From assembly GCA_032718475.1 (NCBI GenBank), contig JAUCBJ010008444.1, positions 1 through 22,089 of the forward strand: a DNA stretch of 22,089 bases, read 5' to 3'. The position numbers and the translations under genes were made by a program. This stretch comes from Nemertoderma westbladi. Taxonomy: Eukaryota; Xenacoelomorpha; Nemertodermatida; Nemertodermatidae. The notes beneath the pieces are model-generated. The model was given only the letters and a program-made list of their open reading frames with translations, did no database searches and was not told the origin of the DNA. Shown in pieces: positions 1 through 9,019 of this stretch. The stretch's first letter is position 1; every line of letters starts with the position of its first letter.

Positions 1-830
1 GCAATCAGTGATCAGCTGACAGCAGTCAGCAGATCGGTAGGTTTCGCCCCGCAACTGAAAGCATTCTCAGGTGGCCAAGCCAGGAAATGTAGAGAAAGAT
101 TCCCAAAGGGGGACGGAACAGGTAACGAAATGAAGATGTGTCTGTACTGTAAATAACCACTGGGAAGCAGCACCGTAAACTTGCGCCAGTCACGTTTCTG
201 GTTGTTGATAATCGGCTTGCGTTACTTGGCAATGATAACGGTGGTTATCGAAATATATCTTGCATTATTATTAATTAAATTATTAAATTGAGAATATATT
301 TTGCAATATTTTTAATTTAACTACAATAATATATATAATAAATATTTTACAATAAACTGTACCTGATTTGGAAGTAGAACAGATAAGGACAAGTATCAGT
401 GATATTATTTCTAAATTCGTCATCTTGATTTGTTGTGTTTATGTAACCTGATGGAAATGAAAAAATATTAAATTTAAAAATAGATTTGGAAAGAGTTTTG
501 AGTTGGTGTTTATTGCCACTGATTGAACTAGATAGCCAGCAAGTTGGCTGGAAAGAACCCGGGGGAAGAATCCTAGCCAAGACTATTTCAAATGAACTAT
601 GTCAGTCAGCAGTTACTAACAGCAAGTAAACTAAACAAGTTTTCTAAACTTTAAGGAGTTAGGCTGGCTGACTTTGTGGCTCATCCCACATAATAAAAAA
701 TGAATCTTTGCTACCACTAACAAAAATATAATATGAAGCAAATGATTTCATTATCAAGCACGTTTTTGGGATTACTCTCTCAGACCTACTACTACTACTA
801 GGATCGTCATGCTGCATTGCAGCTGCATTT
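1..830. other. Intergenic, no gene recognised
   Basis: AT-rich DNA. Open frames on the minus strand here are short and match no family I know. A (CTA)5 microsatellite lies at about 787-801, and a small inverted repeat (GATAAC/GTTATC) at 234-249. No coding region or RNA gene can be supported. Confidence 0.5.
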
Positions 831-1069
831 TTAAAAATGCTGTGCCGGCTTGTCGACAAAATTGCGCCGCCACAACTCCCTATCACCCATGACATTTGCT
901 AGATCATCCGCATCTTCAAGGCCAGTGTCCTTTAAGATGCCTCTCAAGAAAGTCATGTGCTGTCAACCATGCTTATTCACTCCATGAGGCTACCAAAGTA
1001 CAAGATTATGCACTGGCTGGTCCTCACGGCGAAAGCAATGTCCTGCAAACTAGAGAGCAAGCTTAACTA
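831..1069 (-). pseudogene. Decayed LINE C-terminal fragment
   Basis: One minus-strand frame, read through three stops, gives the ordered landmarks of the C-terminal tail of a metazoan non-LTR retrotransposon polyprotein: FAGHCFRRED, then HNLVLW, then ILKDTGLEDADDLA, then MGDRELWRRNF, with a stop at 831-833. In this family the tail follows the reverse transcriptase and has no enzymatic motif of its own. The in-frame stops and the missing RT domain show a dead, 5'-truncated copy. A shorter relative, sharing the LKDT.LEDAD and NF.DKP words, lies at 14909-15016 on the same strand, and the plus-strand element ending at 14527 has a more distant version. The family match is from memory and the clade is not assigned. 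Confidence 0.7.
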
Positions 1070-3295
1070 CATAACGCCAATATGTTTGATATTGAATTCC
1101 GTTTTAGAGTTACGAATTGCAGATAAAATTTAAGAAATTCATGTAAATAGGTTACTATACATAAATTAAGAAACTTATGTAGTAAAATTTAAGAAATTCA
1201 AAAAAAAAAATTTCACATTTTCTTATTTTGCCTTTTTCGCCGAGTGAAAAAGTGCTTACTTTTCGCCCGATTTCGGGTTATATTTGGGCATAAAATTAAC
1301 AATTTAAGAAAGTCTTTTTAAGCCTACAATCTTTTTATAACAACTTCAGATATTTTTTTATTATTTTATTTATATTTATTTCAGAAAAGCCATAGTAAAA
1401 ACAAACAATGAACAAAACCAGTAAAGGCACAAAGTAAGATAACATTATGAGTACAGTAAAATATAAAGAAAATAAATGAAGCTTTTTACAGTGAAGTAGA
1501 AGCGTGTTATATAATGCAGAAGTCGAACGACAGGTGAAGCGGACAGCACAGATAACGGAATTGAGGAAGGCTAAAAAGTAAAAAAACTATGAATATGCAC
1601 CATAGAAAGTAAATTAAGATTTACAAGCATTTCGCCATCGCCAGCTACCGCTCATCATGGCGCCAATTAACCTGTGCTGCTGTCATATAAGCGAATACCA
1701 AAAAAGTTTCCTACTGCGTTTTCGTTTGCTTTTAATTGCTCTTACCTTAGTAAACTGTGTCGTTAATTTCGATTAGAGTCGGCGAATGAACCGTCGAATG
1801 TCGCCAAACTTGGAATATTTTCCCTTTAAGAATAGAAATCGTATGGCAGCAGGCAATGCAATTGGATGGTCGTGATTGGATGGAAGGAGATGGGCTGGGC
1901 AATGGTATCAACTAAACCGGTAACAGCTCTATGTTAGGAGTCAACCAATCCGCGTCCACGCGTAAGTAAAACCCCGTCAGCTACATTGTTGGAAATTACT
2001 TTGCTTTCAGTTTTAGTGCGCAATGTAATTAACATAAATTCTACACAAATAATATTCAACAAATTTATAACCTATTATTTATATTTAATATATTAATCCA
2101 TTGTATATATTCAGAAAACAAATGAAACATAATAAATAATTAATAAATTACATTAATAAAGCATTAATTGTTAATCTTTAAATAAATTCCCGCTCGTCTC
2201 AATTTTGCTATAGTATCTGTGACCAAAATATGTATACTGTATAGTATTTATAGCGAATCTGCCTGTATACCATGTCCTGGATTATACTGTAGTGTCATTA
2301 TTCTGGTACCTGCCCCGCCCACAAATATATCTACAAATCTCAATGATATTGCATGAATTTTGAAACAGAGATAGTTTCACTCAACTCCTTATTAGTTAGT
2401 GGGTGAGTCAGAATTTATTTTTATATTTGCTCTCATTTATTTAGCTACAAGCTTTCCAATGACGTGAAGCCGCACCAAGTATTTTACGACTGTGTTACGA
2501 CCTTTATCTTTTATTTTCATACCTATTTTCATACTATTGTGTATTTTTCGAGGCTATACTTTGGTTTTTAACAGATACAATTCACCCCTCACCCGGTTTC
2601 TCGTTTTCCCACTTCCCAAAGGGTTTTCTATGGTGTTACGTACAGTTCACTATTTCTATCCAAAAGAAGACATTATTAATAACATCTAAGTAAAAGTAAA
2701 TTTTCTTCGGCCGCTAGGCCAGGGATTACGTTATTTCCAGTGCGATCCCCCCAGAACTTTACTCCCCTGAGGAAACTCCAGTACTCATTTAGCTACCACT
2801 TAAGGATGCAAACGAAATGTGTTAGCACTTGGAAATATTATTTGCGATCGACACCTCAAACCGATTAACCAATCGTGTAAAATTCGCTTTGAAACCACTG
2901 TGAGTTTTCCTTAAGCGCGTCTCCATGTCAGCCATGTTTTGAGCGGTAGGCCTATAGCAATAAGTCACTGGGGCAGGCTATATGATTCACAGTTCCGAGG
3001 ATAACTATCCTACTCGCAGCACCATGTTCTATTCGTTACCAGAATAAATGGTTGGTACTTCAGTACTTAATAAGCCATATATTTTCCAGTCTCAACACAA
3101 CACAACAAGTGCAGGTAAAATATAGTCAGTCCATAACACACATAACAAATATTACAGAAGTAATAGTATAGAGTTAACTACAGTAGGCCTACAGATCCCA
3201 TCAATAAGGCCCAGAGATAATACCGGTATAAATAACTAGCCCTGTATTGCCACCCCTATCCCATGAAGGACCCTTTATTTTTGTTTGTTGTAAGA
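1070..3295. other. Intergenic AT-rich DNA
   Basis: No coding region is supported. A 17-bp direct repeat (AAAATTTAAGAAATTCA) occurs at 1125-1141 and 1184-1200. Octamer TAGGCCTA occurs at 2947 and 3184, and TACCGGTA at 3221. A 65-codon plus-strand frame at 2492-2689 is hydrophobic and low-complexity and resembles no protein I recognise. Confidence 0.5.
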
Positions 3296-3362
3296 TTATA
3301 TATAAGATTAGACGAACCAGATACTCGCAGCGAGTATCTGGTTCGTCTAATCTTATATATAA
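3296..3362. repeat. 67-bp near-perfect palindrome
   Basis: Two 33-nt arms (3296-3328 and 3330-3362) are exact reverse complements around a single central base at 3329; I checked the outermost bases by position. The arms carry the word GACGAACCAGATACTCGC and its complement. Pairing stops at 3295/3363. The right end touches the dispersed repeat that begins near 3363. It could be a cruciform-forming foldback, fused transposon termini, or an assembly artefact of hairpin type. Confidence 0.9.
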
Positions 3363-3452
3363 ATTGAAATTTCTCTAAATTGAGAATTTAACATTGAGGC
3401 GGGATATTAATTCGCCAAGGCAGGTTTTGCGTTTCCCTCCTGTCTCCAACGA
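3363..3452 (+). repeat. Dispersed repeat, copy 1
   Basis: The block at 3376-3419 is matched with two differences at 14587-14630 (shared word TTAACATTGAGGCGGGATAT). The similarity continues more weakly into a C-rich, GTCTC-containing tail. A third, reverse-oriented and more diverged copy lies at about 15062-15103. It is non-coding, and the transposon family is unknown. Confidence 0.75.
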
Positions 3453-3754
3453 AGTATTTTGATTTTGATATAATAAACCCACCAGTATTCTAACTTATAC
3501 TGTGAAATACTTCTAACACATTCAAATTAATAAATTTAAAAAATACTTAAAAATCTTACTTAAAAAATATTTAATTCAACAATAAAACAACCTAGACTTT
3601 AATTTGGTTGAACAAATGGTTGATTACTGCAGACTGCTACCGGAATATTGGATGGAGTGAGTAAAACGGAATAGGTGATTTTAATTAGATCGGATTTCAA
3701 TCAACCTTGATTTAACCCTATCTGGCCCGGGCTATTTTACAACGTAATTGGCCT

Positions 3755-3773
3755 GGGGGGGGGGGGGGGGGGG
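3755..3773 (+). repeat. Poly-G tract (19 G)
   Basis: An uninterrupted run of 19 guanines lies in AT-rich DNA. It is one of seven pure G or C runs of 13 or more bases in this window, and it could fold as a quadruplex. Confidence 0.95.
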
Positions 3774-3786
3774 TCATTTTAGATCT

Positions 3787-4100
3787 TGGCTCAAAAATTA
3801 CAATTTTGATGGTATAAGGGTTTACGAGCTCGCTGGTCACGATAAAAATTGTTTAAAATATTTTCTGGCGATGCAACCATCATTTTTGGTGCTATTTTGG
3901 TCCCCCAGGACGAAACGTAAGTAAAAAAATGTTAAACTAAACAATTTTGTGTTTGTTTTGATAATTCTGAATGTATACGGGTTTTCGAGGTCGCTGATCA
4001 CGATGAAACTAGTTATAAATATTTATGGTAATTCAAACCCAATTTTGGTGCCATTCTGGTGCCCCAGAACGAAAAGTACAAGTAGCACAAAATTTTAAAT
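3787..4100. repeat. Diverged tandem repeat, period about 161 bp
   Basis: Two copies are clear. Each has a GGTTTTCGAGGTCGCTGATCAC-like core (about 3818-3840 and 3980-4001), followed about 60 nt later by TTTTGGTGCYATTYTGGT and CCCCAGRACGAAA. The offset between copies is 161 bp and the identity is moderate. Repeats with this kind of core occur in other invertebrate genomes as far as I remember; that is recall, not a search. Confidence 0.65.
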
Positions 4101-4120
4101 TGTAAAATTTTGCCTTTGGT

Positions 4121-4331
4121 TGGTGGTCTGGTATTGCTACCAGTAGTATACTAAGGTTGAATTGAATTGCCGACCTATTGTCTGTTAGTTGCTTGTTGCT
4201 ACTACCCGTACATAAAAGTATACAGGAAGTAGGACAGTACTGGTGGTCTGGTATTGCTACCAGTAGTATACTAAGGTTGAATTGAATTGCCGACCTATTG
4301 TCTGTTAGTTGCTTGTTGCTGCTACCTGTAC
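4121..4331. repeat. 120-bp tandem duplication
   Basis: Positions 4121-4200 and 4241-4320 are identical over 80 bases, and similarity fades by about 4211/4331. The offset is exactly 120 bp, so a minus-strand open frame spanning it (4033-4464, 143 codons) repeats a roughly 30-residue block in phase. I see no known domain in that frame, and the duplication being divisible by three may be chance. Confidence 0.9.
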
Positions 4332-4665
4332 TAAACACTAAACCGAAAGTAAATGAACTAAACATTGAAAATATATAAATAACTTGCAGGTAATGTAATA
4401 GAGGTGTAGTGTGTAGTGGTATCGGTATGATGTTCACTGTTGACAGCAAGTAATACCAGAACACCCAGTAATATAAATGGACAGAAATCTGATTAGAATA
4501 AGATTCAAGTGACTGTGTGTTCTTTTGGTTTAATAATTACACAAAATTTTTTGTATTAGTCCACAATGAAAATATATTCGTCCAATTGCGGACCTTTTCT
4601 CACTTTTTGGGGGGTGCAGCTGCACCCCTTGCACCCCATTGGCGCCGGCCATGTACTCGCTATAG

Positions 4666-4725
4666 GGGCTGTTGCGCTGTCAGTCAGAGAGGTAACGGCC
4701 CATGGGGTAAGGATTTACCCATGGG
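4666..4725 (+). repeat. Left terminal inverted repeat
   Basis: This is the reverse complement of 5809-5868 with about six mismatches in 60. The most conserved part is the outer 31 nt (GGGCTGTTGCGCTGTCAGTC onward), while the inner part varies in two short patches. Confidence 0.85.
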
Positions 4726-4732
4726 GCGCTAA

Positions 4733-4786
4733 CTATCAGATAGTCTGATACCAACTGTCAGACAGTCTTTTTCAACTATCAGATAG
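4733..4786. promoter_or_regulatory. Three phased CTRTCAGAYAG palindromes
   Basis: Perfect odd palindromes stand at 4733-4743 (CTATCAGATAG), 4755-4765 (CTGTCAGACAG) and 4776-4786 (CTATCAGATAG). Start-to-start spacing is 22 and 21 bp, two helical turns, so a dimeric protein would see all three on one face. They sit just inside the left inverted repeat; I found no matching set at the right end. A binding-site role is inference. Confidence 0.5.
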
Positions 4787-5331
4787 ATGATCGCCCAGTT
4801 ACAAGTTGCCCGATCTGCCGATAGTTGTATTTTTTAAACCCCGAGTGTTGTTGACGGAGTCTGTTACTTCCGAAATCGTTGATCGTGTTGCCGGTGCCGG
4901 AATTCTGGCTTTGATTAAAAACACTGAACTGCTGAACGATGGCGGAATCTACGAAACCCGGCCGGATTCCTAATCCATAATCCGAGGAGGCGACGGAGTC
5001 AATTAAACGTAAACAATGAAACGATCGCGATGGACAATGGAGTCTATTCAATGTATCCAGAACGATACGATGGCGACGGAGTCTATTACAGTACCGGTAT
5101 TAAACACGCAACCAAAGCGATCAGACGATGGCGAAGTAATCTACAAAACAGAGAACGACAGGAAGGCGATGGAGTTTATTAAACCCAGTAAGATGGTGCA
5201 TAGCGAAGCGATCGAGGCAATGACAGAATGATGGTTTGTTGAAGGTGGCTGGGGGCCAGTGGATCTAGTAATAATTAACGCAAAGATATGATTAGGTAGG
5301 CCTACGTGATAGTTTCTCAAACCAAACCTAT

Positions 5332-5378
5332 CCAATCCATCCATTGACGTCAGACGTCCAAATATAGGCCTATCCAAT
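5332..5378. promoter_or_regulatory. CRE with flanking CCAAT boxes
   Basis: A full consensus CRE, TGACGTCA, is at 5345-5352. CCAAT pentamers lie at 5332-5336 and 5374-5378, and a TAGGCCTA octamer at 5365-5372. CREB/ATF and NF-Y sites often co-occur in animal promoters. There is no adjoining recognisable gene, so this may be chance or a promoter internal to the repeat-bounded element. Confidence 0.25.
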
Positions 5379-5667
5379 TTCTCAATCCATACTAATCCGT
5401 ATGTAATAATGTACACTGTACAGCTGTAATGCAATACCGGTAATGTCAATGTCCAACCAAACAATGCTGCAATGCGTTGAGTGTTATCGGACCAGCCTCC
5501 GAGAAATGTTAGGATAAACGGCACCTCGCTCTGTTGCATCAGTTTTTGTCTGTTTGTAGTGGTCTAGTTCCAGGCTACCAGAATCCGTTAGGCCTAGTGC
5601 ATGATATATAGAATCAGCACATCCCAGCATCCTGACATCTGTGCAACTCCTGAACTCACGCGAGCAT

Positions 5668-5758
5668 TTTACAGATGGTGGTCTAATTTATATGGTCTTG
5701 TACCGCGAAACCGTGTATTATTTACAGATGTAGGCTAAATTTCGGGTCTTGTACCGTG
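5668..5758. repeat. Short direct repeat, period 53 bp
   Basis: TTTACAGATG followed by GGTCTTGTACCG words occurs at 5668-5705 and again at 5721-5758 with moderate divergence. It lies just inside the right inverted repeat of the 4666-5868 element. Confidence 0.6.
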
Positions 5759-5808
5759 CACAGTACTGGTGGGCCTACACAGCTACTGCTATTTTGCCTA
5801 ATACAGGT

Positions 5809-5868
5809 CCCAGAGGTAAATCTTTACCCCACCGGCTGTTACCTCTCTGACTGACAGCGCAACAGCCC
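5809..5868 (-). repeat. Right terminal inverted repeat
   Basis: Partner of 4666-4725. It is followed outside by CTCGATACTCGAGG, a small dyad, and at 5947-5977 by a hairpin whose arms (GTTGGGGTAAAA/TTTTACCCAAC) echo the GGGGTAA word of the inverted repeat. Confidence 0.85.
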
Positions 5869-7030
5869 TCTCTCGATACTCGAGGGTAACAGCTGTATGT
5901 GCTGGTAAGTTTGGTTCACTTGCGGGTGAATCTTTGTAACTCGTCCGTTGGGGTAAAAGTTTAAAATTTTACCCAACTGTATGTGGATTGGTACGTTGTT
6001 AGATCAATATCAATATCAATATATATATTTCCCATTAAATATATACGATTAAATATATACATGTACAACAAATGTACCAATAAACCGGCATTAGTGTGGC
6101 AATTGAACTTGTAACCTTGTGCAATAACAATAATTAAACAAATAATAATTTGGTGAAATTATTAATTATGTAAGTAATTTAATGGGGGGCGATCAATGAT
6201 TCTGATTGCTGACGCCCGAGAAGGAGGGGTGGGGGGGGGGGGGCGTGGGGGGGGGGGGGGGTGGTTTGGGTTGGGGAGTGGGAAAGGGGAGGGTGGGGTG
6301 GTTTCCGGATTGATTTGGAGAAACGAAATGACATTTATTTTTAATTAAAATATGGTAACCGAAAAAGAAGTAATTTATTAGTTAAGTATCAAAAAATGTT
6401 AGACGATTGAGGTTTGCAGTGATTAAGTTAAGTACAGTATATTAATAATATAAAATAAAACAATATGGCCTAGTTCGTAGGTAATTTTCAAGGAGAGGAT
6501 GTAGTAAATGCATGGGCAAACGGGTTACTGAACAGTTCGGTAAAACATTCCCATGTTTTAGTTTTTTGGTGAATAAGTTTTTAGTTGTGAAGTTGCGTAA
6601 GAGCGCCCCTTACAGTTTATTGGTCCCTGGTAACGGATTGAATGCTTAGCAACGCAGCAAAGCGGTATCTATACATGTCTGAATTTTTTGTAAATATGTT
6701 ATATATGTCGGGGGAATTAAGGCATTTTTTGTAATATATGTCGCACATAAATTTGTTTATTTCAAGCTTGTATAATAAATCTATTGGTAAAATATTAAGT
6801 GATTGGTAAATTGGGAGAGAAGAAGCTTGACTATGAGTAAAAGTTATTATTCGAAATAGTTTGTTTATTTTTACTCGTAAAGGATTAATTATGGAATTAT
6901 ATGTACTTCCCCAGACAGTTAATGCATATTAAATATATGTATGGATTAAAGCGAAAGACAGTGTCCTTAATACATAAAGCGGAAAGATATGACGTAACTT
7001 GTAAAATATTCAATATTTTCCAGTTTAAAT
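5869..7030. other. Intergenic, AT-rich with a G-rich island
   Basis: No gene is recognised. A short ATCAAT/AT microsatellite lies at about 6002-6030. A strongly G-rich strand spans about 6225-6302 with runs of 13 G (6231-6243) and 15 G (6247-6261). Confidence 0.5.
6225..6302 (+). repeat. G-rich tract with 13-G and 15-G runs
   Basis: Pure G runs at 6231-6243 and 6247-6261 are followed by GGGG-containing clusters to about 6300. It would satisfy any G-quadruplex pattern on the plus strand. Confidence 0.9.
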
Positions 7031-7264
7031 GGTTATGAGGGTAGGTGTAAAACGCGGATCCGGATTCCAAAATTATCCATTAAGGGAAAGGAGCAGGTTA
7101 CAGTGGCATGTTATTTTAACCAAAACAATAAACTAAAGTCAATAGAACAGGTTATAGTTTTATTTTTGGGAGTTATAAAAATGTAAAAAAAATCGACTTC
7201 CGTTGGGACAGATGTAAAATGTAGAATCCGGATCCGGATCCGTGTTTTACTCTGACCCCCATAA
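7031..7264. mobile_element. Small inverted-repeat (MITE-like) element
   Basis: The left arm 7031-7067 and right arm 7224-7264 are reverse complementary. The core is GTAAAACRCGGATCC...GGATTC, and the right arm carries one extra GGATCC hexamer. The enclosed DNA (about 155 bp) contains the 54-bp dispersed repeat at 7084-7137 and no coding potential. Length and structure fit a MITE or foldback. No target-site duplication was established. Confidence 0.5.
7084..7137 (-). repeat. 54-bp dispersed repeat, copy A
   Basis: The reverse complement matches 14533-14586 with only about two differences and matches 15104-15157 (same orientation as here) with more. Shared words are GGGAAAGGA.CAGGTTA and AGTGGCATGTTATT. 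Confidence 0.85.
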
Positions 7265-8288
7265 TGAGGGTATTGATTGACGATGAATTTCAACAAGGGG
7301 TGCGTGTATTAGGGGAGGGAGGGTGGTAGACAGAGAGGGGGGGGGGGGGTTGGGGTGTGGTGTGGTGGTCGGAGTAACAAAGGAGGAATAGAAAAGCCAG
7401 CAGCTACAGAGAAAATCAGCCTCTCCCACCTCTCTTGATACTCCCCAAATACTTACACGAATATCGCAGTACTGTATTAGTACATAAAACCTACTCATGT
7501 CTGCCAGTCCATGTTTAGTTTAGTTTAATTACGCCGCAGTATCAATAAAAATATATCTCAAAAGTCAAACATACAAACACAGATGACAGAAATAAAGAGA
7601 ATCCATGATTAGGACAACATGACAGTAAAATTAAATTTCAATATGAAGGTAATTTACGTACGTACTGTAATGTAATATATACACGTTCTGTTATACAGTC
7701 TGCATTGCACCAAGATAAATACTTATACATATTCAGATATTATAAACAATTGGTTTTTCGCAATGGCTGGCAAGTTACGCAGTTGCGTTTTAGGGCGGGA
7801 ATAAAATATAAATAAAAAATAGATTAATTAATTAAAGATAAAATTCGATAAAAAAAAAAAAATATTAAGTCATATACCGTAAGTAACAAAAAATATATTC
7901 CTCGAACATGGGAAAAAAAATTACATATTACATAGTTTAAAAATATTGCATAATACAGTTTGTAGTGTCCAGATAAGGGACCTATTATGAAAATATTATG
8001 ATAAAATGCATCAGTTAATTAAGATTGCAGGTAACATATGACGTATATGTAATGTAATCATGAAATTTATAGTATATTTCTAAATTCATTGCAGTATCAA
8101 TAAGCAGTACAAAAATTAAAAAAAAAACTTATGTAATAATGCTTTAATTATATTTATAAAAATCATAGATGTATAAAAATCATAGACGTGTGGAAATAAA
8201 ATATGAATAAAATTCGAGAAAAATTAAGATATACTATAGGTATGTATCAAGGGTTAAAAGTTTGATGGAAATAAAATGAAATAATTAC
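7265..8288. other. Intergenic AT-rich DNA with a 13-G run
   Basis: A G-rich patch at 7311-7370 includes 13 consecutive G at 7337-7349. The rest is AT-rich with weakly similar blocks at about 7795-7890 and 8190-8255 (AATAAAATATRAATAAA and AAAATTCGA words), probably diverged repeat copies. It lies downstream of the LINE tail at 8289-8711 on the minus strand, so part of it may be that element's 3' untranslated tail. Confidence 0.4.
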
Positions 8289-8711
8289 TTAAAAGAAGTA
8301 TCTGTCAACTGAAAATATAAGGCTGTTATCTTGACGTGCGGGAGAGTCGTCATAAATGTTCATAATAGTTGGCATGAAGCGATCGAGCCCTATTTTAAAA
8401 GCATTCACGGTGGTCCCGGTTACAACGTCGTTGGGTAACCGGTTCCAGACGTTTACCACTCGGTTTGCGAATGAGTTTTTGCAAACGAGCAAGTTCTTAT
8501 TGAGGGCCTGTTTGTGTAGCTTTAGGGAGTTTCCTCTAGTATTGTGGTGGTGAGTGTTGAAGATTTTTATTGGACGCCAAATTATAGTAATAGTGCCTAC
8601 TGTAAAGCGAACACAAAGCATATTAAAATTACGAAACATATTAAAATTGACAGCATAAATAGACATACTTAATGATCGGCCCTGCATAACATTCCAGCAT
8701 TCTGACAACAT
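8289..8711 (-). pseudogene. LINE 3' fragment A (post-RT C-terminus)
   Basis: A 140-codon minus frame. Residues about 58-112 carry the tail motif typical of CR1/jockey-like non-LTR retrotransposon polyproteins: TRGNSLKLHKQ, then NSFANRVVNVWNRLPNDVV, then VNAFKIGLDRFM. This tail follows the RT domain and its function is poorly defined. The first 40 or so residues look unrelated, so the homologous part is roughly 8376-8590. There is no RT motif, so the copy is 5'-truncated as is usual for LINEs. The coding part stays open, suggesting moderate age. The stop near 8289 is followed by AT-rich DNA. The frame has no convincing ATG start and I treat it as a fragment. Clade assignment is not secure. Confidence 0.75.
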
Positions 8712-9019
8712 TTACAACAAAATTAAAAATAACGTTAACCTGTTAACACAGTAACACTATTGAAAAATAATATGGTGCACCTAGGATAGCCCCATGATGA
8801 GGTTATACCTCGTTTCCATGGGGGTCCTATTTAAAATTAATTCTATTAATTAGCGCTCATCAAATACGGCATGAGAGTAAAAATTTAATTAAATAAAATA
8901 TATGAAAAGTGCAATACAATGTAAGATTTAATTAAAATTTCTAAAAATAATGATCTAGAAGCAGTAAAGAGACTGAGTTTATATGTAAATATTTACTATG
9001 ATTGTTAATTATCTAAAAG
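8712..9019. other. Spacer between two LINE fragments
   Basis: AT-rich. A compound hairpin lies at about 8791-8823: outer arms CCCCATG/CATGGGG and an inner GAGGT-TAT-ACCTC stem. On the minus strand this follows the stop of the upstream LINE fragment (9020-9517), so it may belong to that element's 3' untranslated region. Confidence 0.4.

Larger units (their letters stand above)
4666..5868. mobile_element. Putative non-autonomous DNA transposon with 60-bp TIRs
   Basis: The ends are 60-nt inverted repeats (4666-4725 and 5809-5868) matching at about 54 of 60 positions by hand alignment; the shared core is CTGTTGCGCTGTCAGTCAGA. Each arm contains its own small dyad (GGTAAA..TTTACC type). The enclosed DNA has no transposase I can recognise. 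It holds an open plus frame at 4791-4973 without ATG, a same-frame 71-codon ATG frame at 5016-5231, and a 132-codon minus frame at 5141-5539 with hydrophobic stretches; none has a known motif. No clear target-site duplication was found, and weak similarity continues outside the arms, so the true ends may lie slightly further out. A foldback element or an inverted segmental duplication is the alternative. Confidence 0.55.

Noticed and set aside
347-580. 77-codon minus-strand frame
   Set aside because: No motif, no codon bias visible, no neighbouring exon signals. Such lengths arise by chance.
1861-1970. Possible promoter with CCAAT (1945-1949), inverted ATTGG words and a GTAAGT donor-like site
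   Set aside because: The motifs are short and scattered, with no CpG patch or coding exon nearby, so chance is the simpler explanation.
2492-2689. 65-codon hydrophobic plus frame
   Set aside because: Composition-driven (T-rich) with no recognisable signal peptide followed by a domain.
5141-5539. 132-codon minus-strand frame with ATG and hydrophobic stretches
   Set aside because: It resembles no known protein, hydrophobicity is expected from T-rich sequence, and it contains common genomic octamers and a CRE. It is mentioned only as content of the inverted-repeat element.
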